DNA from: Oceanicoccus sp. KOV_DT_Chl
GTDB lineage: Bacteria > Pseudomonadota > Gammaproteobacteria > Pseudomonadales > Dasaniaceae
Direction of reading: 5' to 3'
Length of the DNA stretch: 64,000 bases
Assembly: GCF_900120175.1 (NCBI RefSeq)
Contig: NZ_FQLF01000002.1
Location: 1,612,001 to 1,676,000 of the forward strand
The notes beneath the pieces are model-generated. The model was not told the DNA's origin and did not search any database. It saw nothing but the letters and a program-made list of their open reading frames with translations. Below, in pieces: positions 19,286-30,357 of the stretch. Position numbers and translations under genes: made by a program. The stretch's first letter is position 1. Each line of letters begins with the position of its first letter.

Positions 19286-20241
19286 TTAAGGGGCTGACTC
19301 TAAACTATCCAGACGCTGTAATAAGGAACGCAACTCCTGCTTTATCATATCTATCTCCTGCTCACGACTGCCTGCAGTCGCAGCTGGCGAGGCGGTCTTT
19401 ACTGGGGCGCTCACCGTCGGTGCGGCCAGCAACGCTTGCTCCACCAGAATACGCCCTGCTTGCCCATCATCACCTTTGGCACCCGCACTGGCTTTGGCAC
19501 CGGTATCGCCACCGCCGCTCCAGGCTCTATTCCCGGTCAGTGTTTTTTCTTGATATAGCGACCTTCACTACCAGCACCCGGGCTACCGGCTCCACCACCA
19601 GCACCTGCGATACCCGGCTCAGCCTGAGCCTGCACCAGATTAATCACCCGCGATACATCCAAACCGCTTTTTGCCGGCCAATAAATTACCGTGATATCAC
19701 CGGCATTACCGCCATGGCCACCAGCACCACCAGCGCCAGCATCTCCGCCCGCCGCCGCGCCTTTACAGCCTTGTTCTTGTGAATTGGCAGCACTGCCATT
19801 GCCACCATCGCCGCCGCTACCGCCGGCACCACCACTACTATTGATTTGCAGATCACCCAACGCCGCAAGCCCAAGCTGCAAGCGAATAGACACACCTTTG
19901 CCCCCCTTGCTACCCGCACTACCGGCCTCACCAGCATTGCCACTTGAACAATCACTAACAGCAGCGCCGTTGTTACCGTTTTTACCTGCAGCGCCAAGCT
20001 TACCGCTACCATCGATATATACCTGACTTCCAATGTTCGCTTGCTCAGCTCTTACCTGCCACTGGCTAACGCCATCAGCAAAGATGATTTTGGCACCATC
20101 GCCAATAGATAATTGGCGAAGTGACAAACGCTGTTGCTCGATACCGATGGTATAGGTTTCACCCGCAGGAATAGTTAGGGAGTCAGCGGCCCAGACAGGT
20201 ACCGAAATTATTGTGGCAAACAGCAACGCAGTGAATTTCAT
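19286..20241 (-). CDS. Secreted glycine-rich, collagen-like protein (one frameshift)
   Basis: Not a family I can name. The start at ATG 20241 gives a signal peptide (basic start, then FTALLFATIISVPVWA cut at AA-DS). A beta-rich segment to about residue 75 is followed by long glycine-rich tracts (GAGGAGGHGGNAG-like) with Gly-Gly-x spacing and two isolated cysteines. The frame breaks at a run of six A (19543-19548, T on plus). One more base continues through more Gly/Ala-rich sequence to a short coiled coil (EIDMIKQELRSLLQRLDSLE) and TAA at 19286. Restored length is 318 residues. A surface or matrix role is a guess. Confidence 0.65.
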
Positions 20242-20391
20242 TCTGAGGATACTCAAATTATTTAATATAGTTGCAGCGCAGCTTACCGACTCAACCTGCC
20301 AAGTCAACTGGCGAAGACAGCTTGTCCACTAGATGGGTAGAGCGAGTTTTTGGCCTGCACCAGCAGGCGAGAAAGTATTTGCCCGGTAATA

Positions 20392-21087
20392 TTAAACCGT
20401 CATATGGCCACGAACCTCGTCTTCAACCATATCTTCACTGCGCCCCGCTAAAATAATTTCGCCTCTATCCATTACTGCGTAAGCGTCACCCAGGTCCCTG
20501 GCGAATTCAAAATATTGTTCAACTAACAAAATCGCCATATCACCCTGCTGTTTCAAAATAGTAATGACATTATGAATATCTTTAATAATCGACGGCTGAA
20601 TACCTTCGGTAGGTTCATCCAAAATCAATAACCGTGGTTTCATCACCAGCGCGCGAGCAATGGATAACTGTTGCTGCTGGCCACCGGATAAATCACCACC
20701 ACGACGCCGGGTCATTTTGCGTAACACCGGAAATAAATCAAAAATATCTTCATCGATTTTTCTTTGTTTACGCGGCAGGGCAGCAAAGCCGGTTTGTAGA
20801 TTTTCCATCACCGTAAGCTGAGAAAAAATTTGTCTACCCTGTGGTACATAGGCGATACCTCGCTGCGCACGAGCCGCTGCGCTCAACTTACTGATATCCG
20901 CACCTTCCCACTCTACTCGTCCTGCGGAAGATTTATGACGACCGGTAATGGCCTGCATCAGGCTGGATTTACCCACGCCATTACGACCCAATACGCAGGT
21001 AATCTCACCTTTCGCGGCAGCCAGACTAACATTTTGTAAGGCCTGACTTGCCCCGTAATGCAAATCGATATTTTCTGCTTTTAACAT
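20392..21087 (-). CDS. urtE: Urea ABC transporter ATP-binding subunit UrtE
   Basis: A 231-residue ABC ATPase with Walker A GRNGVGKSS, signature LSGGQQQQLSIARAL and Walker B LLILDEPTEGIQP. The wording matches UrtE rather than the related branched-chain amino acid LivF because of its place after urtD and in a urea cluster. It is the last gene of urtABCDE; no clear terminator follows. The UrtD stop is 1 bp before its start. Confidence 0.93.
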   Translation of the reverse strand: MLKAENIDLHYGASQALQNVSLAAAKGEITCVLGRNGVGKSSLMQAITGRHKSSAGRVEWEGADISKLSAAARAQRGIAYVPQGRQIFSQLTVMENLQTGFAALPRKQRKIDEDIFDLFPVLRKMTRRRGGDLSGGQQQQLSIARALVMKPRLLILDEPTEGIQPSIIKDIHNVITILKQQGDMAILLVEQYFEFARDLGDAYAVMDRGEIILAGRSEDMVEDEVRGHMTV

Positions 21088-21088
21088 A

Positions 21089-21850
21089 CTAGCGCCCCAA
21101 ATAAACTTCTATTACACGCGGATCAGCGGAAACCACATCCAAACTTCCCTGCGCCAATACACTGCCTTCATGCAACACGGTGACTGGGCAATCCAGTGCA
21201 CGAACAAAATCCATATCATGTTCAACTACAATTACCGAATGCTTTTTACTAATGTCTTTTAACAGCTGTGCTGTTTCCATTGTTTCGGTATCAGTCATAC
21301 CACCGGCAGGCTCATCAACCAGTAACACTTCCGGGTCCTGAATAATCAACATGCCAATTTCCAGCCACTGCTTTTGGCCATGCGATAAATTGGCGGCTAA
21401 GTCCTCGGACTTTTCTTTTAAGCCAATCAATTCAATGACTTCATCAATGCGCTGCTGTTGTTGCGCGCCAAGTTTAAAAAACAACGACTGCCAAATTCCC
21501 CTCTCACCCGCCAAGGCCAGATCCAAATTGCCACGAATAGACAAACTTTCTACTACGGTAGGTTTTTGAAATTTTCGGCCTATGCCCATATTGGCAATAT
21601 CGGCTTCATCATAACGGGTCAAATCCACTACATCTTTATATTTAACTTCGCCTTCATCAGGACGGGTTTTACCGGTAATAATATCCATCATGGTGCTTTT
21701 ACCCGCGCCATTCGGACCAATAATGGCACGTAACTCTCCTGGAGCAATATCCAGCGATAAATTATTGATCGCCTTAAATCCATCAAAGGTTTTAGTCACC
21801 CCATTAAGGTATAACAGACTTTGCGGATTTTCTTTTGCAGGTAATGTCAT
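21089..21850 (-). CDS. urtD: Urea ABC transporter ATP-binding subunit UrtD
   Basis: A 253-residue ABC ATPase with Walker A GPNGAGKST, the modified signature LSHGQKQWLEIGMLI and Walker B VLLVDEPAGGMTDTE. LSHGQKQWLEIG is characteristic of UrtD. Its start overlaps the end of urtC by 4 bp, implying translational coupling. It energises urea import with UrtE. Confidence 0.95.
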   Translation of the reverse strand: MTLPAKENPQSLLYLNGVTKTFDGFKAINNLSLDIAPGELRAIIGPNGAGKSTMMDIITGKTRPDEGEVKYKDVVDLTRYDEADIANMGIGRKFQKPTVVESLSIRGNLDLALAGERGIWQSLFFKLGAQQQQRIDEVIELIGLKEKSEDLAANLSHGQKQWLEIGMLIIQDPEVLLVDEPAGGMTDTETMETAQLLKDISKKHSVIVVEHDMDFVRALDCPVTVLHEGSVLAQGSLDVVSADPRVIEVYLGR

Positions 21851-22986
21851 ACCGTCGCCTCCTGTGTGGGCGTAGTTTTAACAGCTGATTTTTTGGACTT
21901 CCATTGATCTATAAAACCCACTACACCATTAGGCAAATACATAGTAGTCAACACAAATAAACCGCCCAGCATAAATAACCAAATCTCTGGGAAAGCACCC
22001 GTGAAAAACGTTTTTCCGTAACTCACAATAAAGGCACCGATCACTGCACCATATAAAGTACCGCGACCACCTAAAGCTACCCAAATAACAATTTCAATCG
22101 ATTTTATTGGGCTAAACTCACCAGGATTGATAATGCCCACCTGCGGCACAAATAAGGCACCCGCAATTCCTGCTAATACGGCAGAAAAAACAAACACGAA
22201 TAATTTATAGTGCTCAACTCGGTAACCCATAAAGCGAGTACGGCTCTCTGCATCGCGAATGGCGATTAAGACACTGCCAAATTTGCTTTCGGTAATAAAC
22301 CGGCAGGCAATATAAGCGATCACCAGCAGCAAGGCACTAATCAAAAATAAGGCAACAGCCGTGCTATCAGCAAGCAAACTAAAACCGGCGATTTCTTTAA
22401 AATCTGTTAGTCCATTATTACCACCGAAACCGAAATCATTCATGAAGAACGCTTGCAATAACGCATAGGTCAGTGCTTGAGTAATAATTGACAAATACAC
22501 ACCGGTGACTCTGGAGCGAAACGCCAGCCAGCCAAACATAAACGCTAACAAACCCGGTACTAACAACACCATTAACATGGCATAACCAAAACTATCAAAG
22601 CCTTGCCAATACCAGGGCAACTCTGTCCAATTTAAAAACACCATAAAATCGGGTAAGTCGGGATTACCATACACACCGCGATCACCAATCTGGCGCATTA
22701 GATACATACCCATGGCATAGCCACCGAGCGCAAAAAATGCGCCATGACCTAAACTTAAAATACCGCAATAGCCCCACACCAAATCCAGCGCTAACGCCAG
22801 TAATGCGTAACACAAATATTTTCCTAACAGCGATACCACATAGGTAGGCACATACAATAGTGAGCCTTCAGCTACAAACTGATTCAACCCAGCCACCACA
22901 ATCGCAGCTAATAGAATAAAGGCAATCAGTTTGCTGCCGATTCGATCATTCATTAATAAGGTGAGTAATACTGAATGTTTTAGCAC
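21847..22986 (-). CDS. urtC: Urea ABC transporter permease UrtC
   Basis: A 379-residue inner-membrane permease of the LivM type with about ten hydrophobic helices. It contains GYCGILSLGHGAFFALGGYAM and the EAA-like cytoplasmic segment around IAIRDAESRTRFMGY. Order between urtB and urtD identifies it as UrtC. It would form the channel with UrtB. Confidence 0.94.
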   Translation of the reverse strand: MLKHSVLLTLLMNDRIGSKLIAFILLAAIVVAGLNQFVAEGSLLYVPTYVVSLLGKYLCYALLALALDLVWGYCGILSLGHGAFFALGGYAMGMYLMRQIGDRGVYGNPDLPDFMVFLNWTELPWYWQGFDSFGYAMLMVLLVPGLLAFMFGWLAFRSRVTGVYLSIITQALTYALLQAFFMNDFGFGGNNGLTDFKEIAGFSLLADSTAVALFLISALLLVIAYIACRFITESKFGSVLIAIRDAESRTRFMGYRVEHYKLFVFVFSAVLAGIAGALFVPQVGIINPGEFSPIKSIEIVIWVALGGRGTLYGAVIGAFIVSYGKTFFTGAFPEIWLFMLGGLFVLTTMYLPNGVVGFIDQWKSKKSAVKTTPTQEATV

Positions 22987-23044
22987 GATGCTTCCCCTGG
23001 ATATTCAATAGTGGCAATGGAAATAAAAACTAGGAAGGTCATAA

Positions 23045-24658
23045 TCAATCCTCCACGAATCGACCTTTGAGCGCAAACAAGCCTCGTGGTCGCCATTGAA
23101 TAAATAAAATAATAAATACCAGCACTATAATTTTTCCTATGACCGCACCGGTATACGGTTCTAAAAACTTATTAGCGATACCCAAACTCATTGCGCCAAA
23201 GAAAGTGCCTAATAGGTTTCCTACACCGCCAAATACCACCACCATAAAAGAATCGATAATATAACCTTGACCCAAATTCGGCCCAACATTAGTGAACTGG
23301 CTTAGCGCTACGCCGGCAATACCTGCAATACCGGAACCCAAACCAAACGTTAGCGCATCAACATAACCGGAATGTATGCCCATGGAATTTGCCATAGGCC
23401 TATCCTGCGTTACCGCTCGCATTTGTAAACCTAGCAATGTTTTTTTCAACATCAATGCGAGTACACCTAACACTATCAAGCTAAAAAACAACACATAAAT
23501 GCGGTTATAGGTAATGGCAACTGCATCATTCATCTGCCAAAAACCACTGATAAAATCAGGGCTCACCACCGCTACATTGTTTGAGCTATACATACGCACT
23601 GCTTGCTGTAAGATCAGGCTGATACCAAAAGTGGCGAGCAGCGTATCTAACTGGCGACCATATAAATGCCGAATAACCAAACGTTCAATCAATACCCCGA
23701 CCAAGCCTGAAACTAAAAAGGCTGCAGGTATCGCGATAAATAATGAGTATTGAATAAAATTGGGGAATATTTGCTGAACCGCAAAGGTGGTATAGGCGCC
23801 CAGCATAATCATTTCGCCATGAGCCATGTTAATCACGCCCATAACGCCGAAGGTAATTGCCAGGCCAATCGCGGCCAATAATAAAATAGACCCTAAACTC
23901 AAGCCAAAAATAAAATCTTCGATAACTTTATAAAAACGCAACTTGCTTTTTGCGTCCTTTAACTGCTTGACCGCCAACGCCACTATTTCAGGATTGGATT
24001 CAAGATATTTGCCACTGTCATCGCGTAAAGTGAGGCGATTCAGTACATTGACTGCCTCTGGTGCTACGCTGCCACCTATTGTTTGCATGGCATTTAATCT
24101 TAGCGTTTGATCTTTACTATCAATATCAATCATCGCCAATGCCAGCTGCATGGCTGATTTAACTTTTATATTTTTTTCTGACTTGATTGCACGATAAATT
24201 TCTTCACGCAACTCCGGGTCTGGCGTCTTGGTAAGGTTTTGTGCCGATAGCAAACGTAAATCATCGTTTTTAACGGTCAATTCTAATTTTGCGATATTAG
24301 CCCGCAATACCCGTCGCAATTTATTATTGATGCGAATTTTAGTAATCGTTTTCTTGTTAGTGATATCTAATACTTCACCGCTTGTTACCAAGGTAATTTT
24401 TAAGCGGTCTTCAATCTCGTCAATATAAACCAACTTTTTGTCTTCATCACGATAGTACAGCCGTGCGTCTAACAACGCCTTTAAACTAGGCAATACACGC
24501 TCATCATCAATAATGGCCAAGGCATCAATAGCTCTAGCTTTTTCTTTATTAGAGTTTGTTATCAATTCTGCTAGCGCGTCTTCAAAATCACTCGTCAATG
24601 CAACAGGAGCAAAGAAAAGACATTGTAAACAGAGAAAAATTAATCCGAGGCGTTTCAT
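23045..24658 (-). CDS. urtB: Urea ABC transporter permease UrtB
   Basis: A 537-residue permease of the LivH type. As in other UrtB proteins, a signal peptide and an extra helical periplasmic domain (residues about 25-240, HEAT-like repeats such as DPELREEIYRAIKSEKNIKVKS) precede the membrane domain, which has FGVMGVINMAHGEMIMLGAY and GLGSGIAGIAG. It follows urtA by 139 bp and precedes urtC by 58 bp. Confidence 0.95.
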   Translation of the reverse strand: MKRLGLIFLCLQCLFFAPVALTSDFEDALAELITNSNKEKARAIDALAIIDDERVLPSLKALLDARLYYRDEDKKLVYIDEIEDRLKITLVTSGEVLDITNKKTITKIRINNKLRRVLRANIAKLELTVKNDDLRLLSAQNLTKTPDPELREEIYRAIKSEKNIKVKSAMQLALAMIDIDSKDQTLRLNAMQTIGGSVAPEAVNVLNRLTLRDDSGKYLESNPEIVALAVKQLKDAKSKLRFYKVIEDFIFGLSLGSILLLAAIGLAITFGVMGVINMAHGEMIMLGAYTTFAVQQIFPNFIQYSLFIAIPAAFLVSGLVGVLIERLVIRHLYGRQLDTLLATFGISLILQQAVRMYSSNNVAVVSPDFISGFWQMNDAVAITYNRIYVLFFSLIVLGVLALMLKKTLLGLQMRAVTQDRPMANSMGIHSGYVDALTFGLGSGIAGIAGVALSQFTNVGPNLGQGYIIDSFMVVVFGGVGNLLGTFFGAMSLGIANKFLEPYTGAVIGKIIVLVFIILFIQWRPRGLFALKGRFVED

Positions 24659-24797
24659 TTACTGGCCCAATTTATTAAAAAAAATGGCTTCTTACTTTGC
24701 AGTAGAAGCCACTATTATTAGCGCAGGGAGAGAGGTATGGAACCGCCCTCCCGGCAGCCACATAGTTGACTGGTCTACATTCACTTAGAACATGAAT

Positions 24798-26095
24798 TTA
24801 GAAATTTTGACCAGAACATTTTTTGGTTTCAGTATTGTAGTTACCACAGTTGATAGCAGGGTTCTGCCAATCAGAGATAACCTTTGCTGACTCAGCCAAA
24901 TGATCAGTCCACGCATCACCAGCAACTTCCTTGGTTTGCGAAACAATCTCAAATTGACCATCAGCCTGAATTTCGCCAATCAATACTGGCTTGGTAAAGT
25001 GATGGTTTGGTAAAACCTTGGCCATACCACCGGTTAAGTTACTCACTTCAATGCCATACATCGCAGGACGTACTTTATCCACTTCAACTGAACCCGCTTT
25101 TTCAACGGCTTTAGCCCAGGCTTTAAAACCAATATAAGTGGCTTCCATTGGATCATTCGTTACGCGCTTGTCATCACCAATGAATTTTTCCACTTGGCAA
25201 TAAATTCATCGTTGGCGTCAGACTCGGCACTCTGGAAGTAATTCCATGCAGCCAAGTGACCAACTAATGGTGCTGTATCAAAACCGGAAAGCTCTTCTTC
25301 ACCTACCGAGAAAGCAACTACTGGAATGTCTTCCGCAGAAATACCCTGGTTAGCTAGCTCTTTGTAGAACGGTACGTTAGCATCGCCATTAACTGTTGAA
25401 ACAACCGCAGTCTTTTTTCCCGCTGAACCGAACTTTTTGATTTCAGAAACGCGCGTAGTCCACTCAGAGAAACCAAACGGCGTGTAGTTAACGGAAATAT
25501 CGGCTTCTGCTACACCTTTGCTGATTAAATACGCTTTTAAGATTTTGTTAGTCGTTTGTGGGTAAACGTAGTCAGTACCTTCCAATACCCAACGCTTAAC
25601 GCCTTCTTCTTCCATTAAATAATCTACCGCAGGGATTGCCTGCTGGTTTGGCGCTGCACCCGTATAGAAAACATTTTTAGAGGATTCTTCACCCTCATAC
25701 TGTACGGGATAAAATAACAAACCATTTAGCTTTTCAATAACCGGTAACACTGACTTACGTGATACTGAGGTCCAGCAACCGAAAATTACATCAACATCTT
25801 TTTGCTCGATTAGCTCTTTGGTTTTTTCTGCGAATAAAGGCCAATCAGAAGCGGGATCAACAACAACCGCTTCCAGTTTTTTGCCCAACAATCCACCTTT
25901 TTTATTTTGCTCTTCCACCATCATCAACACGGTGTCTTTCAAGGTCGTTTCACTGATTGCCATCGTGCCTGACAAAGAGTGCAATACACCGACTTTGATT
26001 GTATCTGCTGCTTGTGTAATCGCTGCGCTTAACGCGAGCGCGGCAACACCTAATGCTTTAGCACCGGTTTTCGCCCACTGCTTTTTTATTTCCAT
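24798..26095 (-). CDS. urtA: Urea ABC transporter substrate-binding protein UrtA (one frameshift)
   Basis: The periplasmic urea receptor. From ATG 26095 (GGAGAT ribosome site) it has a signal peptide ending ITQAADTIKVGVLHSLSGTMA and the UrtA motifs TLMMVEEQN-like and FGCWTSVSRKSVLPV. The frame breaks at a run of five T on plus (25185-25189). One more A on the coding strand joins DEFIAKW to KKFIGDDKRVTNDPMEA and gives a 432-residue protein ending at 24798, a normal length. It leads the urt operon behind a candidate sigma-54 promoter. Confidence 0.92.
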
Positions 26096-26142
26096 GATTG
26101 ATCTCCAAGGATATTGTTCTTGTTTACGACACAAAGCCTTAG

Positions 26143-26158
26143 AGCAGAATTAATGCCA
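26143..26158 (-). promoter_or_regulatory. Candidate sigma-54 promoter of urtABCDE
   Basis: On the minus strand TGGCATTAATTCTGCT has GG and GC with exactly 10 bp between them and matches the -24/-12 consensus TGGCAC-N5-TTGCW at most positions. Transcription would start near 26132, 37 bp before the urtA ATG. See the NtrC-like site at 26267-26283. Confidence 0.6.
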
Positions 26159-26255
26159 ATCTTTATTTTTTTTCTGTAATAAGCTAAAAAATCATTATGA
26201 TTCATAGGCTTACGCCACAGCATATTCCTAAGGCATAAGCTCTGCGTCCATAATG

Positions 26256-26283
26256 GCGCAAAATTGCGCACAACTTCAGTGCG
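26256..26283. promoter_or_regulatory. Candidate NtrC binding sites upstream of urtA
   Basis: GCAC-N7-GTGC at 26268-26282 has the half-site spacing of NtrC enhancers (TGCACC-N5-GGTGCA). A second partly overlapping palindrome, GCGCAA-N2-TTGCGC, is at 26256-26269. They lie about 110 bp upstream of the -24 element, a normal distance for NtrC activation through looping. Confidence 0.45.
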
Positions 26284-26392
26284 ACAAAAAAAATGCGCCT
26301 CATTTATGAACGTTTGGCGAATATTGAATAACGAATAGCACTAAACCTAGCTACCAGGTTGCCCCAGTCAGGCTTACATGCAATGAATAATC

Positions 26393-26422
26393 AAAAAGAG
26401 AGGGCAGCTTTAAAAAAGCCGC
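26393..26422 (-). terminator. Probable terminator after ureG
   Basis: An 8-bp stem with one G-U pair (26404-26411 with 26415-26422) followed after CCTCTC by five T on the minus strand. It lies 20 bp after the ureG stop. Confidence 0.5.
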
Positions 26423-26441
26423 ACCATATTGGGGATGTGAC

Positions 26442-27104
26442 TTAGACAGCCACAGGGTCAGGGGTCAACATACCTTGATTGATTATGAAATCAATAATAT
26501 CGGCCAAGCCCTGCTGAGTTTTTAAATTGGAAAAAACGAAGGGTCTGTCGCCACGCATTTTTTTAGCATCGCGATCCATTACCGCTAAATCAGCACCAAC
26601 CAAGGGCGCTAAATCGATTTTATTAATCACCAATAAATCTGATTTGGTAATGCCGGGACCGCCTTTGCGCGGTATTTTATCCCCCGCAGATACATCGATA
26701 ACATAAATGGTGAGGTCCGATAATTCAGGGCTAAACGTCGCCGCCAGATTATCACCACCGCTTTCGATCATCACTAATTCCAAACCGGGAAAGCGGTCAT
26801 TGAGTTCTTCCACCGCGGATAAATTCATCGATGCATCTTCACGAATGGCCGTATGCGGGCAACCTCCAGTCTCAACACCGATAATTCTATCGGCCGGTAA
26901 CACATCATGGCGTAATAAAAACTCGGCATCTTCGCGGGTATAAATATCATTGGTAATTACAGCAATATTTAAACGGTCCTTAAGTTGCGCGCAGAGCTCT
27001 TTGACCAATGCCGTTTTACCGGAGCCGACCGGGCCACCGATACCGAGACGGAGTGCGGGTTTTTGTTGTGCGGTTTTTGTTGGTGTTGGTATTGTTGCTG
27101 TCAC
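26442..27104 (-). CDS. ureG: Urease accessory GTPase UreG
   Basis: UreG is the GTPase that delivers nickel for urease activation. It has the P-loop [11 protein letters not shown], the nickel-binding [14 protein letters not shown] and the guanine-specificity VINKIDLAP. The start is taken as GTG 27104, with GAGG 8 bp upstream, giving 220 residues; the longer frame to 27203 lies inside ureF and is not family-like. It is the last gene of the urease operon. Confidence 0.94.
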   Translation of the reverse strand: MTATIPTPTKTAQQKPALRLGIGGPVGSGKTALVKELCAQLKDRLNIAVITNDIYTREDAEFLLRHDVLPADRIIGVETGGCPHTAIREDASMNLSAVEELNDRFPGLELVMIESGGDNLAATFSPELSDLTIYVIDVSAGDKIPRKGGPGITKSDLLVINKIDLAPLVGADLAVMDRDAKKMRGDRPFVFSNLKTQQGLADIIDFIINQGMLTPDPVAV

Positions 27105-27117
27105 GATTAACCTCAAT

Positions 27118-27785
27118 CTAGGATCTAAATAAACGGGAATACTGGGTTTCATGTTGCGCTGAGATAATCGCCAATGCCGGCAGACCAGCGCCAATGTCAT
27201 CATCAGCTAAAGTCATTGCCTGCTGGCAGCACTGCTCTACACTCGTCATTAAGGCGACCAATAATTGCTGCGCCTGGGTCTGCCCCAGCGGCACTAACTT
27301 GGTGGCAGCAGCGACTTGATTCTCTAACCAGCTCCAACACAGGCCGTGCATCAAAGAAGTTTGATCGACCTGCCAGTGAACGCCGGCCAGCGCAAACGCG
27401 GTAGCAAAACTGGCGGGGTACTGACGTGGCCATGCGGCGGCTTCATCAACCCCTAGTGAGGCTAACAAACGCATCAAGCCGCGACCCATTTGCACATCTT
27501 CCAATTCAAACTCGGCTGATTCACGGCTGGCTAATAAATAACTATTCCACTCATTTACTCGCGTCAGGTCTTTAACTTGCCACGCAGAATACAGGCGCGC
27601 CAATACTGGCAAATCCAAATGCGCCATGCTGTGACGCATAACCCCTCTATCCATTGCTGTGCCGCTGCTTGATCTGGCAAGTGCCCCAACTCCACGGCAT
27701 ATTCCTGCCCCTGCGAATAAGCGTAGGCACCTACTGGCAAGGCCGGACTGACCAAGTGCATTAAATGTAACAGCGAAGTATTCAT
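27118..27785 (-). CDS. ureF: Urease accessory protein UreF (one frameshift)
   Basis: UreF works with UreD and UreG in nickel insertion. The N-terminus [25 protein letters not shown] is classic (cited in part). The frame breaks at a four-C run on plus (27642-27645). One more G on the coding strand joins QQWIEG to [17 protein letters not shown] and gives 222 residues ending at 27118. Only 13 bp separate its stop from the ureG start. Confidence 0.9.
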
Positions 27786-27791
27786 CAGTAT

Positions 27792-28256
27792 TTAGTGGGC
27801 GTGATCATGAGAATGGTCATGGTTTTTTGTCTGGCCATGATAAGCACCGTTCTCGGGATGAAAGGGGCGCTGACAGCTCTCAACTGTTAGCCCTAAACCC
27901 AACACCATGTCATCTAACACATGATCATGTTGATAGCGTATATAATCCGCGCCAATTTGTAAGGGCACATGACGATTACCTAAATGATAGGCCGCACGCA
28001 TTAATAAATGGGCATCATCACTGCACACTTCTGACACAGTTTCAGCAGCGGCAATGACTTTTACACAGCTACCATCACTGCATTGCAACACATCGTCGTG
28101 TTGTAATACCCGGCCGCGCTCTAAAAACCAGCCCAGCGTTTCACCACAAACCGTTTGCGCTTTATGCCGACTTTTTTGCCGCTGTTGATAATCCAGCTCT
28201 ATCGCTAACGCTGCTGGCCCGGCTGGCTGCTCACTCAGTTCAAAACATTCTTTCAT
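27792..28256 (-). CDS. ureE: Urease accessory metallochaperone UreE
   Basis: A 154-residue nickel chaperone with the UreE core (GETLGWFLERGRVLQHDDVL) and LMRAAYHLGNRHVPLQI containing a conserved metal histidine. The C-terminus is histidine-rich (HDHSHDHAH), which binds extra nickel. It starts 22 bp after the ureC stop and ends 6 bp before ureF. Confidence 0.95.
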   Translation of the reverse strand: MKECFELSEQPAGPAALAIELDYQQRQKSRHKAQTVCGETLGWFLERGRVLQHDDVLQCSDGSCVKVIAAAETVSEVCSDDAHLLMRAAYHLGNRHVPLQIGADYIRYQHDHVLDDMVLGLGLTVESCQRPFHPENGAYHGQTKNHDHSHDHAH

Positions 28257-28278
28257 TGGCTAACTTCAAATTAAAAAA

Positions 28279-29981
28279 TCAAAATAGGGAATAGCGTTGC
28301 GCCAGCGGCAATACTGTTGCTGGCTCACACACTAACAGCTCACCATTGGCGCGCACTTCATAAGTCTCAGGATCAACTTCCATCTGCGGTTGCCAATTAT
28401 TCAAGATCATATCGGCCTTGGTGACACTGCGGGTATTTTTACAAGCGACTAATAATTTATCCAAACCCAGTGCATGAGCGACACCGGCCTGAATCGCCGC
28501 TTCGCTGACAAAACTCACCGAGGTTGCCGCTACCGCTTTACCAAAAGCGCCAAACATTGGTCGGTAATGGACCGGCTGTGGTGTTGGAATAGACGCATTG
28601 GGATCGCCCATCGGCGCGGCAGCAATCATTCCGCCTTTAATAATCATCGCTGGCTTAATGCCAAAAAACATCGGTTTCCACAGCACTAAATCCGCCAGTT
28701 TGCCCACTTCAATAGAACCTACTTCATGGGCAATACCATGAGCAATCGCCGGGTTAATGGTATATTTTGCGATGTATCTTTTTGCCCGCAAATTATCCGA
28801 GTAATTACTATCGCCTTGCAAGGCACCGCGCTGCACTTTCATTTTATGTGCGGTTTGCCAGGTGCGACAAACCACTTCACCAACGCGACCCATCGCTTGT
28901 GAGTCCGAAGCAATCATCGAAAACGCGCCCAGATCATGCAAAATATCTTCAGCAGCTATTGTTTCCCGACGGATACGGGAATCGGCAAAAGCTACATCTT
29001 CGGGAATATTAGGATCAAGATGATGACACACCATCAACATATCCAAATGCTCATCCACGGTATTGATCGTATAGGGACGGGTCGGATTTGTTGACGAAGG
29101 TAAAACGTTAGACTCACCACAGGCTTTGATAATATCAGGCGCATGACCACCACCGGCCCCTTCCGTGTGATAAGTATGAATGGTGCGACCTTTAAACGCC
29201 GCCAATGTATCTTCAACAAAACCGGACTCATTCAAGGTGTCAGTATGAATCGCCACTTGCACATCGTATTTTTCAGCGACTGTTAAACAATTATCGATAG
29301 ACGCCGGCGTTGTGCCCCAGTCTTCATGTAATTTTAATCCCATTGCCCCGGCAGCGAGCTGCTCTTCTAACGATATTGGTAAGCTGGCATTACCCTTGCC
29401 GAGAAAACCCAGGTTCATCGGGAATGCTTCAGCAGCTTGTAACATCTTGCCAATATGCCATGGGCCTGGCGTACACGTCGTCGCATTGGTGCCGGTTGCT
29501 GGACCCGTGCCGCCACCTAACATGGTAGTCACACCGCTCATTAACGCTTCTTCGATTTGCTGCGGACAAATAAAATGAATATGGGAATCGATACCGCCGG
29601 CGGTGAGGATTTGTCCCTCCCCGCAATCACTTCGGTACAGGGGCCAATAATAATATCGATACCGGATTGAATATCAGGATTACCCGCTTTACCGATAGCT
29701 TGAATGCGGCCCGCTTTAATCGCCACATCCGCTTTGACAATGCCCCAGTGATCAAGAATCAAGGCGTTGGTGATCACCGTATCTGGCGTGCCGGTGCTGG
29801 CGCGCTGGCTTTGGCCCATGCCATCGCGAATTACTTTACCGCCGCCAAACTTTACCTCTTCACCGTAGTGGGTAAAATCTTTCTCAACCTCTATCCACAA
29901 CTCGGTATCACCCAAGCGTACGCGGTCACCCACGGTTGGACCATACATATCCGCATAGGCGCGGCGATCAATGGTAGTCAT
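28279..29981 (-). CDS. ureC: Urease alpha subunit UreC (one frameshift)
   Basis: The catalytic nickel subunit hydrolyses urea to ammonia and carbamate. It contains [13 protein letters not shown] with the carbamylated lysine, the flap [13 protein letters not shown] and the start [18 protein letters not shown]. The frame breaks at a four-C run on plus (29619-29622). One more G continues CTEVIAG into [14 protein letters not shown] and gives exactly 567 residues, the usual length. It follows ureB by 37 bp. Confidence 0.95.
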
Positions 29982-30018
29982 CAGTTACTCCAGCACATAC
30001 TTATTTCATTTATTTAAA

Positions 30019-30327
30019 TTAATCTAACGCGCCCATAATCTCACCGCGTAAACCATATACTTTGCGCTCACCGGCTAGTGCCACCAATTCCACCTCACGG
30101 CCCTGACCCGGCTCAAATCGCACCGCAGTGCCGGCAGCAATATTCAGGCGAAACCCTCTGGCCGCAGCCCGATCAAATTGCAAGGCCGGATTCGTTTCAA
30201 AAAAGTGATAATGAGAACCCACCTGAATCGGGCGGTCACCGCTATTGGCAACCGTTAACGTGATAGTTTGACGACCGGGATTGAGTTCAATCTCGCCGGC
30301 TCTGACTTCGACTTCACCTGGAATCAT
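30019..30327 (-). CDS. ureB: Urease beta subunit UreB
   Basis: A 102-residue structural subunit of urease with the signature [17 protein letters not shown] and the N-terminus MIPGEVEV. It lies between ureA and ureC, so the subunits are separate genes rather than the fused form of Helicobacter. Confidence 0.97.
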   Translation of the reverse strand: MIPGEVEVRAGEIELNPGRQTITLTVANSGDRPIQVGSHYHFFETNPALQFDRAAARGFRLNIAAGTAVRFEPGQGREVELVALAGERKVYGLRGEIMGALD

Positions 30328-30357
30328 TTTATGCTCCTTGTAGCGGCAGCAACGCCA

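Noticed and set aside
19691-20026. Proline-rich plus-strand frame opposite the glycine-rich gene
   Set aside because: Proline codons are the complement of glycine codons, so this is a shadow of the real gene.
20344-20391. GCCTGC/GCAGGC hairpin after urtE as a terminator
   Set aside because: On the minus strand it is followed by A residues rather than T.
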